Positions 16,001-21,825 of a stretch of 30,230 nt of DNA are shown piece by piece. The stretch lies in NCBI GenBank assembly GCA_040007395.1, contig JBDTVG010000224.1:1-30230 (forward strand). Direction: 5' to 3'. Numbering within the stretch: position 1 is the stretch's first letter; every line of letters begins with the position of its first letter. A program made the translations under genes and the position numbers. Below the pieces are notes generated by a model. It was given only the letters and a program-made list of their open reading frames with translations, made no database searches and was not told the DNA's origin. The stretch comes from DATGFK01 sp040007395 (lineage in GTDB: Bacteria > Chloroflexota > Anaerolineae > Aggregatilineales > UBA2796).

Positions 16001-17731
16001 AATTCATTTATCATTACCCCGCTGATGGTCGGTAACGAACTCGTGGGTATTCTCGGCGCTGGTAAGCGCGAACAGAACGCCTTCGCTATCGATGCCGTAA
16101 CGCTGCTGCAAACGCTCAGTTCGACTCTGGCTGCCATCATCCAGAACGCCCGACTGCTGCAACAGGTGCAAGCTGCCAACACCCGGTTACGCGAAGTAGA
16201 CAAGCTCAAGAGCCAGTTCCTTGCCAATATGTCGCATGAATTACGCACGCCGCTCAACTCGATCATTGGGTTCTCGCGGGTGATCCTCAAGGGGATCGAC
16301 GGTCCGCTGAGTTCGATGCAAGAGCAAGACCTCTCCACCATTCACGAAAGCGGTAAGCATCTGCTCAACCTCGTGAACGATATTCTGGATCAGGCCAAGA
16401 TCGAAGCTGGGAAGATGGAACTGTCTTATGGTTCCTTCTCAATGGCTGAACTGATCAAGAGCGTGATGTCTACAGCGATGGGCCTCGTAAAAGACAAACC
16501 TGTACGCTTGTACCCCGAAGTTGAGCCAGAACTACCGAATGTCTGGGGGGATGAATTCCGTTCGCGTCAGATATTACTTAACTTCGTTTCGAATGCGGCG
16601 AAGTTCACGGCACAAGGCAGCGTGACTGTGTCGGCCTTCTCGGTACAGGAGGCCGGGCAGGATATGGTTCAGGTCTCTATTACCGATACCGGAATCGGTA
16701 TCCCAGAGGACAAACTCGACGCAGTTTTCGAGTCGTTTCAACAGGCGGAAAATACGACCGCCCGTCAATATGAAGGGACTGGCTTGGGACTGCCTATCGC
16801 TAAGTCGCTGGTCGAAATGCAGGGCGGCAAAGTGACTGTATACAGCGAAGTGGGTGTCGGATCAACCTTCAGCTTTACCTTACCCCTCAACCCCCCTGAA
16901 CCGACTGAGGAAGAACTCCAAGCCGAAGCAGTGGCAGCAGCAGGTGTTAATAATCAGCTTGCTGAGCAAGTCGTTGAAGTGATCGAGCAGGCCGCGCCGC
17001 AACAAGCCCAGCGGATCATTCTTGCCATTGATGACGAACTGGGCATGGTGAACCTGTATCGCCGCTATCTGGTACGCTCTGGATATGAGGTCATCGGTGG
17101 TGGAGCCGAAGAAGCCGAAGAACTTGCTTCAACTTACCAACCCCGTCTGATTCTGCTGGACATAAATATGCCCAATCGTTCTGGGTGGGATGTCCTGCAA
17201 CATCTGAAAGATCGTGACGAAACCTTCGAGATCCCGATCATTGTGTGCAGTATCGATGAAGATAAAGAACGGGCTTTCCGTCTTGGTGCGGCAGACTATC
17301 TGGTCAAATCTATCGATGAGCGTTCGCTAATCGAGGCGGTCAAGCGCGTCGAATTAGAGCGCGATCGCCGCAAGATCTTGATCATTGATGACCAGCCAGA
17401 AAGTATGCGCCTGATCAGCGAGGCCATTGCCGCCGACGAACGATTTACTATTCTGGAAGCCACCAATGGCGCACAGGGTCTTGAAGTGGTCAGTAGTCAT
17501 TGGCCTCACCTAATTATCCTTGACATACGGATGCCAGATATGGACGGCTTCGAGGTGTTGCGCCAATTGCAAGAAAATCCTGATACTTCAACTATTCCAG
17601 TCATGGTCGTGACTGCCGATGACCTGACCGATCAGGAACGCGCTCAACTAGGCGGCGCGTGGATTTATCAGAAGCAGGACATTGATGCACAAGATCTACT
17701 CAATAACGTCGTATCGCAGTTGACGTGGTAG
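10100..17731 (+). CDS. Giant hybrid sensor histidine kinase (Cache-like, HAMP, ~9 GAF, PAS, HisKA, HATPase, 2 REC)
   Basis: This 2543-residue membrane kinase is the only transmitter in the operon. It has TM1 at 22-42, an extracytoplasmic Cache-like domain (45-330), TM2 335-356 and HAMP 357-410. GAF domains lie at about 422-582, 610-690 (degenerate, after LNRELTRTAW 595-604), 690-868, 868-1042 (divergent) and, after a PAS domain (1046-1165), at 1170-1335, 1340-1508, 1512-1683, 1690-1855 and 1860-2020. HisKA carries phospho-acceptor H2046 in MSHELRTPLNS. The ATPase domain (2150-2263) has N2161 and N2165, DTGIGI (2196-2201) and GTGLGL (2226-2231). Receiver 1 (2305-2418) has D2354 and K2403; receiver 2 (2424-2540) has D2475. 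Only one cysteine (C2383) was seen. No HPt domain is present, so phosphate would pass to the attached receivers or to the receiver encoded at 653. The start is ATG 10100, with AAGGAACGG upstream. Confidence 0.93.
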   Translation: MSQKQTTLRLNLTKRLNSLPIRVKLLVPIIVGLGLTLVIILSRVQSPIDTLAANVAQESFGRQLQILQDRTVFFLETSQGEIANLAVSDPVQSFTAVQEQGNSIQQTRSLGFLGAYLQDRVVTSKTFDVGLRYVGEDGKQLSYAITRSLGDTRQGALKSEDNLVSEADAPYFKALMALHQGQGYVLPINLSKADPVTGQLSEPIIEIGVPVYNNGKAVGALIGSLRGTTFLKGLLNTQQPGGFLLMLVEQDGKQLSVADFASQEQVYIYGDSQNNHVTVPPQFLNGAAASLLEINGRLYSTLSLKNIQGVPGNSWIVLVSQTVETAYASATSLKTTIVLTLGVLFLLISVAVVFAGRTLTYPLTVVSQAASRIAAGDLKSTIPDMSGDEIGQLAAAFNTMSGRLAQVVGTLESRVEERTRNIEIASEIGRDAAQLRDIDTLLQRSVDSIRDRFNFYHAQVFLLDDTRQYAVLITSTGEAGQILLARHHKLAVDSDSVIGQTTAKGRTFITLDTEKSDVPHRFNPILPKTRSEMALPLRVSDVVIGALDIQSVEPNAFSDSDIQIFQLLADQIAVAIDNARLLKESETRLQQVADLNRELTRTAWNMFVEEENPDNLGFKYDLLNISPNFEADSKDTEKGINADIKVRGETVGSLSVQEGEGTQFSEDDKAILQAVAERVALAIENVRLVEQTRNALGRIEQLYQASRTLGSANDTDGIFKITTEQLANFEFLDRVVIFLARPDPVPEAQYYEVAHVWERHPSEDVLFEVGQPMPSQAVLYGSAEEMQRAPRILNVAQNMTDSQRIRLNLSSVGVQSVMIAPITTTTRWFGVMLIHSYRPHAFHETFTQFVSAISDQVAIAVENQALLENVQSESRRNRALAEAAQVSSQIGIDFATGISNLFKAVSGPADYDRWWFGQYSSTQASPILTRVTSHFGEGSPLHLMARINLDIEQNTIAEATRLGEWVLANDPVDHHAMSGLSRDKALAFGKHIAAPVKISGQIVGTLLVGRDLSETDLDDRDIQLVLTLTNQIAVVLENQRLFTTAEAERQTVQAVLNSLPTGVVVVDANTGEMTLTNELARTLLGLDEETPYERIHVVSGEDYGEDEFPPTRVLRTLEPVVSEDMSLLKPSGERIELLVNAAPVIDHDGHLISAVAVFQDVTELRELETVLQDSLRETTSLYETSRAIAAETNLIQILNVVAIQVFSAVAPTYLFTIFRDEDGEVVQTYGLNTAEVPFEVALIEGDLPIPMSVLLESDSFTENDVLQNPELADDPKLQALHIASIGSFPLNVRSRVAGWLVIGFENIKIFTAEERRFIGTLSDQAAIAAESARLAQQTAQALNETTLLYEASYTINRATNIEDALAVVRDEIKFFAPTQIDIFLVVAQRDTSGIEWVLNWNVGNPITHNTVRLHDESTILDYRIVEADAYFVNDLSLATPAELDLIDSLPQDETFIAQASVPLTVAGRPTGRLVVSFNRPYRFGRLERQFITTLADQAAIVINNSMLVQQTQDSLEETGTLYQSSREISNAADLPQILSAIIDHATPSNVNYATLIKLVSESWDTSDALIEVIANWSPEKSLETGEGVRFRPDQYPAWDEVSSPDILWIEDVTTDPRINEASRNLYESLGVISVVNVPLAMSDQPVGALVFTSSTPWPRSEREIRIYTALADQASIYIENRNLLAQAERRARQLQTSAQIAQAATSILNLDELFDRTVNLIKDSFKYDHAQIFLINPDGTDAQLVASTGEPGKQLLAIKHHLLVGSQSVIGQVTSTGKSQIAGDTADVKAVWKPNPYLPLTRAEMALPLIARNHILGALDVQSNHPGAFDREDQAVLSNLANQIAVAIDNARLFDVSIKRVEEMRFLFDVTRSAAAITNESEEALHSVMVLVREQLGAINTILLTLDDTGTTFVSRQSLAEGVEMPLLDIHEMDNPLVKMLRLRKQPILVTDMNTLPKDVRDSLVGINSFIITPLMVGNELVGILGAGKREQNAFAIDAVTLLQTLSSTLAAIIQNARLLQQVQAANTRLREVDKLKSQFLANMSHELRTPLNSIIGFSRVILKGIDGPLSSMQEQDLSTIHESGKHLLNLVNDILDQAKIEAGKMELSYGSFSMAELIKSVMSTAMGLVKDKPVRLYPEVEPELPNVWGDEFRSRQILLNFVSNAAKFTAQGSVTVSAFSVQEAGQDMVQVSITDTGIGIPEDKLDAVFESFQQAENTTARQYEGTGLGLPIAKSLVEMQGGKVTVYSEVGVGSTFSFTLPLNPPEPTEEELQAEAVAAAGVNNQLAEQVVEVIEQAAPQQAQRIILAIDDELGMVNLYRRYLVRSGYEVIGGGAEEAEELASTYQPRLILLDINMPNRSGWDVLQHLKDRDETFEIPIIVCSIDEDKERAFRLGAADYLVKSIDERSLIEAVKRVELERDRRKILIIDDQPESMRLISEAIAADERFTILEATNGAQGLEVVSSHWPHLIILDIRMPDMDGFEVLRQLQENPDTSTIPVMVVTADDLTDQERAQLGGAWIYQKQDIDAQDLLNNVVSQLTW

Positions 17732-17766
17732 TGTCAGCGCCAAGTTACATCACAGATCAGTAAATT

Positions 17767-17795
17767 AAAAGCCGGAGCAATTGCTCCGGCTTTTT
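17767..17795. terminator. Bidirectional palindromic terminator between convergent operons
   Basis: The 20 bases at 17771-17790 form a perfect palindrome (GCCGGAGCAA and its complement), flanked by AAAA on the left and TTTTT on the right. Both strands therefore read as a GC-rich stem followed by a U tract. It lies 36 nt after the kinase stop and 39 nt after the rpoD stop on the other strand, so it can end both transcripts. Confidence 0.92.
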
Positions 17796-17833
17796 CATCC
17801 CAATTACTTAGGATGTTTGTTTACGTGGTTATG

Positions 17834-18994
17834 CTAGCTGAGATAGTCGCGTAGATTGTGCGCTAAACGCGGGTGACGCAGACGACGCAGCGCTTCTTTT
17901 TCCAATTGGCGAATACGCTCACGGCTTAGGCCAAATTTATTGGCGATCTCTTCAAGGGTATGAGGGTCGCCGCCGCCTAACCCAAAGCGCAGTCGTAGAA
18001 TATGGCTCTGGCGGGGGGTCAATTCGCTCAGGACTTCCTCAATGGTCTCCTGTAGCAAGTGTTGGGTCGCAGACTCAACCGGGCTAGGCGAATCTTGGTC
18101 TTCAATAAAATCGCCAAATTCGCTATCACCATCGTCGCCAACAGGCCGTTCCAATGCAATCGCATGTTGGCTGGCATCCATCATGCTGCGGACACTTTCG
18201 GCGGGCAATTCCATTTCCATCGCGATCTCTTCGGGAGTCGGACGGCGACCCAAATTCTGTTCGAGAAGTTGCGCTGTGCGATACATCTGACGGATGCGCT
18301 CGGTCATATGCAGCGGAATGCGGATCGTGCGGGTTTTCTGGGCAAGTGCGCGGGTAATCGCCTGTCGAATCCACCATGTGGCATAGGTACTGAAGCGATT
18401 GCCGCGTTTATAGTCGTATTTATCTACCGCCCGCATCAGGCCGACATTGCCTTCCTGAATGAGGTCGGGAAAGGGCAATCCCTGCCCCATATAACGCTTG
18501 GCAATACTGACCACCAAACGAGTGTTAGCCCGTCCTAAATGTTCGCGTGCGGCCTGTCCATCTTCGACAATCGCTTGGGACTCGGAGCGTTGGGTACGAT
18601 CTCCGCGCCGCAACTGACCCATCTTTTCGGACATGTCCTTGCCAGACTCTATCCGCTTGGCAAGTTCGATCTCTTCTTGGGCAGTGAGCAAAGGCTCTTG
18701 GGCCATCTGGCGGAAGTACAGCCCCACTGGATCATCGGCAGAGACTGCATTGATGTCACCAATACCGGGGTCGGAGATCTCTTCTCCATCATTCGATTCA
18801 AAGTCTTCTTCTACTTCTTCGACATCTTCGCGGGGGGCTTCTTCCTGTCGGAGTTCGATACCAAGCTCATCAAGCTCATCAAGCACCGACTCAAGCGTAT
18901 TTACCTCGTCACTTTCCTCTTCAAGGATCTCCAGAACATCCTCGAAGGTGACATACCCGCGTCGATCTGCACGATTAATGAGTTCTTGTATCAT
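17834..18994 (-). CDS. rpoD: RNA polymerase primary-type sigma factor (RpoD/SigA)
   Basis: This 386-residue sigma-70 protein directs RNA polymerase to promoters. A short acidic N-terminal region (1-85, many Glu and Asp) resembles region 1.1. Region 1.2 follows (DDPVGLYFRQM, 87-97), then region 2 (153-223, with DLIQEGNVGLMRAVDKYD and FSTYATWWIRQAI, which contacts the -10 box and melts DNA). Region 3 is at about 232-305 and region 4 at 318-378, with the helix-turn-helix TLEEIANKFGLSRERIRQ for the -35 box. The ATG at 18994 is preferred because GAGGA sits 6 nt upstream; a frame from TTG at 19069 adds 25 residues unlike any sigma factor. Conserved regions 2 and 4 point to the housekeeping group, but a group 2 paralogue cannot be excluded without the rest of the genome. 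It is transcribed towards the signalling operon and divergently from the next gene. Confidence 0.92.
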   Translation of the reverse strand: MIQELINRADRRGYVTFEDVLEILEEESDEVNTLESVLDELDELGIELRQEEAPREDVEEVEEDFESNDGEEISDPGIGDINAVSADDPVGLYFRQMAQEPLLTAQEEIELAKRIESGKDMSEKMGQLRRGDRTQRSESQAIVEDGQAAREHLGRANTRLVVSIAKRYMGQGLPFPDLIQEGNVGLMRAVDKYDYKRGNRFSTYATWWIRQAITRALAQKTRTIRIPLHMTERIRQMYRTAQLLEQNLGRRPTPEEIAMEMELPAESVRSMMDASQHAIALERPVGDDGDSEFGDFIEDQDSPSPVESATQHLLQETIEEVLSELTPRQSHILRLRFGLGGGDPHTLEEIANKFGLSRERIRQLEKEALRRLRHPRLAHNLRDYLS

Positions 18995-19138
18995 ATGTAA
19001 TCCTCGTCTTCCTGCGTGACTGCTCCGGCTTTTTTGCCAGTCAGCATTTTGTGTCATTTTTTGGAACAAGCAACAAAAAAAGGGCGGATAAATGAGTTAG
19101 CCGCTTAATTGATTCTACGCTTTTCACGAAACATTAAC

Positions 19139-19167
19139 ATTCTAACACAAAACACCTTATCTGTGAA
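19139..19167 (-). promoter_or_regulatory. Predicted sigma-70 promoter for rpoD
   Basis: On the minus strand TTCACA (19162-19167) and TAGAAT (19139-19144) are separated by exactly 17 nt. Each matches four or more of the six consensus bases. Transcription would start near 19132. The -35 box overlaps the proximal arm of the 14-bp inverted repeat, so a repressor bound there could block polymerase. Confidence 0.6.
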
Positions 19168-19210
19168 GTCTTTTGCAATTAACAGTATATGAGAAATGCA
19201 AAAGACTTCA
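19164..19210. repeat. 14-bp perfect inverted repeat upstream of rpoD
   Basis: TGAAGTCTTTTGCA (19164-19177) and TGCAAAAGACTTCA (19197-19210) are exact reverse complements with a 19-nt AT-rich spacer. The arm centres are 33 nt apart, close to three helical turns. A run of six T lies at 19217-19222 but is 7 nt past the stem, so a plus-strand terminator is possible but not typical. Overlap with the rpoD -35 box favours an operator pair. Confidence 0.7.
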
Positions 19211-19311
19211 AGCCCCTTTTTTACAAGTCGTTTAGACTCTGTTACAAGTTAGTATTGTCTCTTTATGCTGTTTTCGGCTGTATCATGCGGAAAGTAGGAC
19301 TTTCTGGTCAT

Positions 19312-19340
19312 TTGCACAAGCCATTAATAAACTGTAAAAT
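19312..19340 (+). promoter_or_regulatory. Predicted sigma-70 promoter for the DnaB-like ATPase gene
   Basis: TTGCAC (19312-19317) and TAAAAT (19335-19340) are separated by 17 nt, close to the bacterial consensus. Transcription would begin near 19347, giving a leader of about 40 nt before the ATG at 19386. The leader contains AGGA about 9 nt before the start codon. Confidence 0.6.
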
Positions 19341-19385
19341 GTATGATCAGAGACTATCTATATGAGCTGTGCAGGACAAAGGTAA

Positions 19386-20642
19386 ATGTCAACACGACGC
19401 TTTAACGACGACATGGCAGACTCACCGCCGAATCCTCCCGCTAAAGAACCGTCTCGGCTGGTTCGGCCTGCCGCGCCACAGGCGGCCCCCTCTCAACCTG
19501 TAGCGCAACCATCTCGTCCCGCAAACCCACCACAGGGCATTCAACCCTTGCGATCCGCTCAAACGCCTGCTGGAAGACCTGCCGCCGCAGTAGGTCGGAA
19601 TTTGCCGCACATGCCACGCACCCTCGCACAGGTGATGAACGATGCCAACGATCAGGTTGTCCGGGGTGATCTCTCCGACTATGTACCGCTGCCAACTGGC
19701 TTTGATCCGCTGGACGGAATGATCGGCGGTGGACTGCGCCGAACAGAACTCGTCCTGCTGGGGGGCGCACAGGGCATCGGCAAGACGATTGCTATGCTCC
19801 AAATGGCGCGCAATATCGCTATGCGCCCAGATCAGTTCGCCTTTTATCTGTCCTATGAACATACCGAAACCCACTTGATGAACCGTCTGTTGTGCATGGA
19901 GAGTATCAATCCTCCTGTCGTTGATACCCGGACTGGTCTCAAACTCAAGGATTTGTACGATGTGATCATTTCGCAGCGTGCGCGTGAGACATTGGGTCGC
20001 GACGGCAACTCGATAGGCTCATTACAAACGATCCTCCGTGAAAACCCTAAAACGTCGATGTCATTGGCACGGCTCAACAAATATAGTGAACGTATGATCA
20101 TGGTTAAGGCTAGTCCAGCGGTAACGACGCTGCGCGCCATTCGCGAGATGACGACCCGACTGGTTGAAGCCACCAACGGCAACCTGACCGTGTTCGTGGA
20201 TTACCTTCAAAAAGTGGCGATCCATCCTGAGCGAGCCAACGATGAAAACGAAAAAGTAACCATCGTTGTTGAGGGGTTAAAGGATATTGCGCTGGCGCTG
20301 GATGTGCCTGTCGTGGCGATTGTGGCCGCTGACCGCGAAGGGTTAAAGGCCAAGCGGCTGCATCTATTCCATCTGCGTGGCAGTTCCGCGTTGGATTACG
20401 AGTGTGATATTGCAGTTATTATGAATAATAAGTATCACATCCTAGCCAAGGATCATGTGTCGTTCAATCCGTATCAGGCCAAACAGTATCGCGATTGGGT
20501 TGTGTTCACCGTCGAAAAGAATCGAGCGGGTCGTGCCATGATGGATATGGAATTTCAGTTGCACGCGCCGTATTTCGCCTTTGATCCGCGTGGACAGGCG
20601 GTTCAGCAGCAGTTGATCGACGATAAGATCATCGAGTCGTGA
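19386..20642 (+). CDS. DnaB-C-like (SF4) RecA-fold ATPase lacking the DnaB N-terminal domain
   Basis: This 418-residue protein has a Pro/Ala-rich, probably disordered N-terminus (about 12-75), followed by a RecA-type ATPase core resembling the C-terminal domain of the replicative helicase DnaB. Visible are the entry segment LPTGFDPLDGMIGGGL (102-117), Walker A GGAQGIGKT (126-134), a glutamate in FYLSYEHTE (153-161) matching the DnaB SLEM segment, and Walker B VFVDYLQKV (269-277). The segment HLRGSSALDYECD (329-341) matches DnaB LRESG, and the KNRAG arginine-finger motif lies at 378-382. The glutamine of DnaB motif H3 is replaced (AIVAADR). DnaB proteins usually have about 450 residues with an N-terminal primase-binding domain, absent here. 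It may be an accessory helicase or recombination ATPase rather than the replicative helicase; KaiC/RadA-like alternatives fit less well. Confidence 0.75.
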   Translation: MSTRRFNDDMADSPPNPPAKEPSRLVRPAAPQAAPSQPVAQPSRPANPPQGIQPLRSAQTPAGRPAAAVGRNLPHMPRTLAQVMNDANDQVVRGDLSDYVPLPTGFDPLDGMIGGGLRRTELVLLGGAQGIGKTIAMLQMARNIAMRPDQFAFYLSYEHTETHLMNRLLCMESINPPVVDTRTGLKLKDLYDVIISQRARETLGRDGNSIGSLQTILRENPKTSMSLARLNKYSERMIMVKASPAVTTLRAIREMTTRLVEATNGNLTVFVDYLQKVAIHPERANDENEKVTIVVEGLKDIALALDVPVVAIVAADREGLKAKRLHLFHLRGSSALDYECDIAVIMNNKYHILAKDHVSFNPYQAKQYRDWVVFTVEKNRAGRAMMDMEFQLHAPYFAFDPRGQAVQQQLIDDKIIES

Positions 20643-20706
20643 CGATACACCACGCCAACTAATTATCTGCCACCACGAACTATCCTGCGAATTCCAACCG
20701 CACGAA

Positions 20707-20755
20707 AAACCCGCCTATCCATGCAGCCTAAAACCAAGTGGCTTGTGGCGGGTTT
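20707..20755. terminator. Stem-loop after the DnaB-like gene
   Basis: AAACCCGCC (20707-20715) and GGCGGGTTT (20747-20755) are exact reverse complements with a 31-nt loop that can itself form a small AGCC/GGCT stem. The plus strand ends in GGGTTTAATT, a weak U tail; the minus strand has a better T run (GGGTTTTTCG). It most likely ends the ATPase transcript, 65 nt after the stop codon. Confidence 0.55.
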
Positions 20756-20790
20756 AATTCCGATCACTCATTCCAGCTTAAAGTAAATCG

Positions 20791-21798
20791 ATGCAATTAC
20801 TTGAAATCCCACTCATCCTTGGCGGATTGCTCCTACTCGCGATCAGTGTACTTTTCTGGAAACAATCCTTCCGCCTTAGCCGCCGAGCGTTTCGGATAGG
20901 CTTGGCTGCGTCGTCGGCAACTCTGCTGTTAATTGCTGGATACGTACTCATGCTGGGTAGCTATGCTGTCTGGTACACCCATCGACCCATTCCAACCACG
21001 ATGCACCAGTCATTGTTTCAAGGGATCACCTATCTTCGCGAAGTACGTACTCAACCGCGCCCACTGGTAGTCCACGTTATCACCGTCGATTTGGATGCAC
21101 CGGGACTACAATTTCTGGTTACACCGAGTCAACCGACCAATGGGTATCAGTTGGCTGCCCGCACAACTTCGGATTTTCTCTACGAATTCAAAGTACAATT
21201 GGCGATTAATGCTGGGTTCTTCAAGCCTTGGCATCCCGATAACCCCTTCAACTACTATCCCCGTGTTGGGGATGGCGTAGATGCACTCGGCTTTTTCAGT
21301 TCTCGTGGCGTAAGTTACTCGGAACCGCGCATCGCCAATCCGACGCTTTATATTTCGGCGGACAACATCGCCAGCTTTCATCCACCTTCCGGTCAACCGT
21401 ATAACGCGATTTCAGGCAGCCCGATCTTTGTCGAAAGTGGAAAGTTTCAGCCGCGCGACCTTTTCATCCGCGAGGACAGCACTGAACTGCATCCCCGCAA
21501 TGCCGTCGCGCTGGATAAAAGTGAACGTAAATTGATCCTATTCGTGATTGATGGGCGACAACCGGGTTACAGCGAAGGGCTGACGATTGAAGAAATGGCA
21601 GACATCGTGATCCAACATGGCGCGTATACGGCTATGAACCTCGATGGTGGTGGATCGTCCACACTGGTCATTCAGGATGAGTCTGGTTGGCCCATGATTC
21701 TCAATTCGCCAATCGACTTCCTGATCCCCGGACGTGAACGTGAAGTCGGCAACCATTTGGGGATCTACGCACTGAGGAATAGAACTTCGCCGCCCTGA
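20791..21798 (+). CDS. Membrane-anchored phosphodiester glycosidase (NAGPA/DUF2233) domain protein
   Basis: This 335-residue protein has two N-terminal membrane helices (about 5-23 and 36-60) followed by a domain of the phosphodiester glycosidase family, named after the mammalian mannose-6-phosphate uncovering enzyme and also found in bacterial exopolysaccharide-related proteins. The family signatures are present: INAGFF (139-144), SGSPIFV (208-214), RNAVALDKS (236-244), VIDGRQPGYSEG (252-263) and the glycine-rich NLDGGGSSTLV (283-293). The catalytic domain would face the outside of the membrane. The substrate is unknown; a phosphodiester-linked sugar in the envelope is the family expectation. 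The ribosome site is weak (AAAGTAA). It is flanked by stem-loops, so it is probably transcribed alone. Confidence 0.85.
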   Translation: MQLLEIPLILGGLLLLAISVLFWKQSFRLSRRAFRIGLAASSATLLLIAGYVLMLGSYAVWYTHRPIPTTMHQSLFQGITYLREVRTQPRPLVVHVITVDLDAPGLQFLVTPSQPTNGYQLAARTTSDFLYEFKVQLAINAGFFKPWHPDNPFNYYPRVGDGVDALGFFSSRGVSYSEPRIANPTLYISADNIASFHPPSGQPYNAISGSPIFVESGKFQPRDLFIREDSTELHPRNAVALDKSERKLILFVIDGRQPGYSEGLTIEEMADIVIQHGAYTAMNLDGGGSSTLVIQDESGWPMILNSPIDFLIPGREREVGNHLGIYALRNRTSPP

Positions 21799-21825
21799 GC
21801 TGATCCGGATACTTCTTAGGGCGGC
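21789..21825 (+). terminator. Stem-loop overlapping the stop of the NAGPA gene
   Basis: GCCGCCCT (21789-21796) pairs perfectly with AGGGCGGC (21818-21825), and the stem can extend by three more pairs inwards including a G-T wobble. The stop codon TGA (21796-21798) lies within the 5' arm. The downstream T content is low (AATCGATTT), so termination efficiency is uncertain. Confidence 0.5.

Larger units (their letters stand above)
18995..19385. other. Divergent control region between rpoD and the DnaB-like gene
   Basis: This 391-nt non-coding stretch is AT-rich with several A and T tracts. It contains a good promoter for each flanking gene and a 14-bp inverted repeat, listed separately. The rpoD leader would be about 140 nt long. 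It includes a 14-nt copy of one arm of the terminator found beyond the rpoD stop (19021-19034 compared with 17782-17795). The octamer TTACAAGT occurs twice (near 19221 and 19242). No RNA gene is recognised. Confidence 0.6.

Noticed and set aside
15625..16341. Long open frame of 238 codons on the strand opposite the kinase gene
   Set aside because: It lies antisense to the last GAF and HisKA regions, whose protein motifs are unmistakable on the plus strand. The antisense product is Ser/Arg-rich and low in complexity, as expected for a shadow frame.
18995..19069. 25-residue N-terminal extension of the sigma factor from a TTG start
   Set aside because: The extension has no similarity to sigma region 1.1, and a good ribosome site (GAGGA, 6 nt) marks the ATG at 18994 instead.
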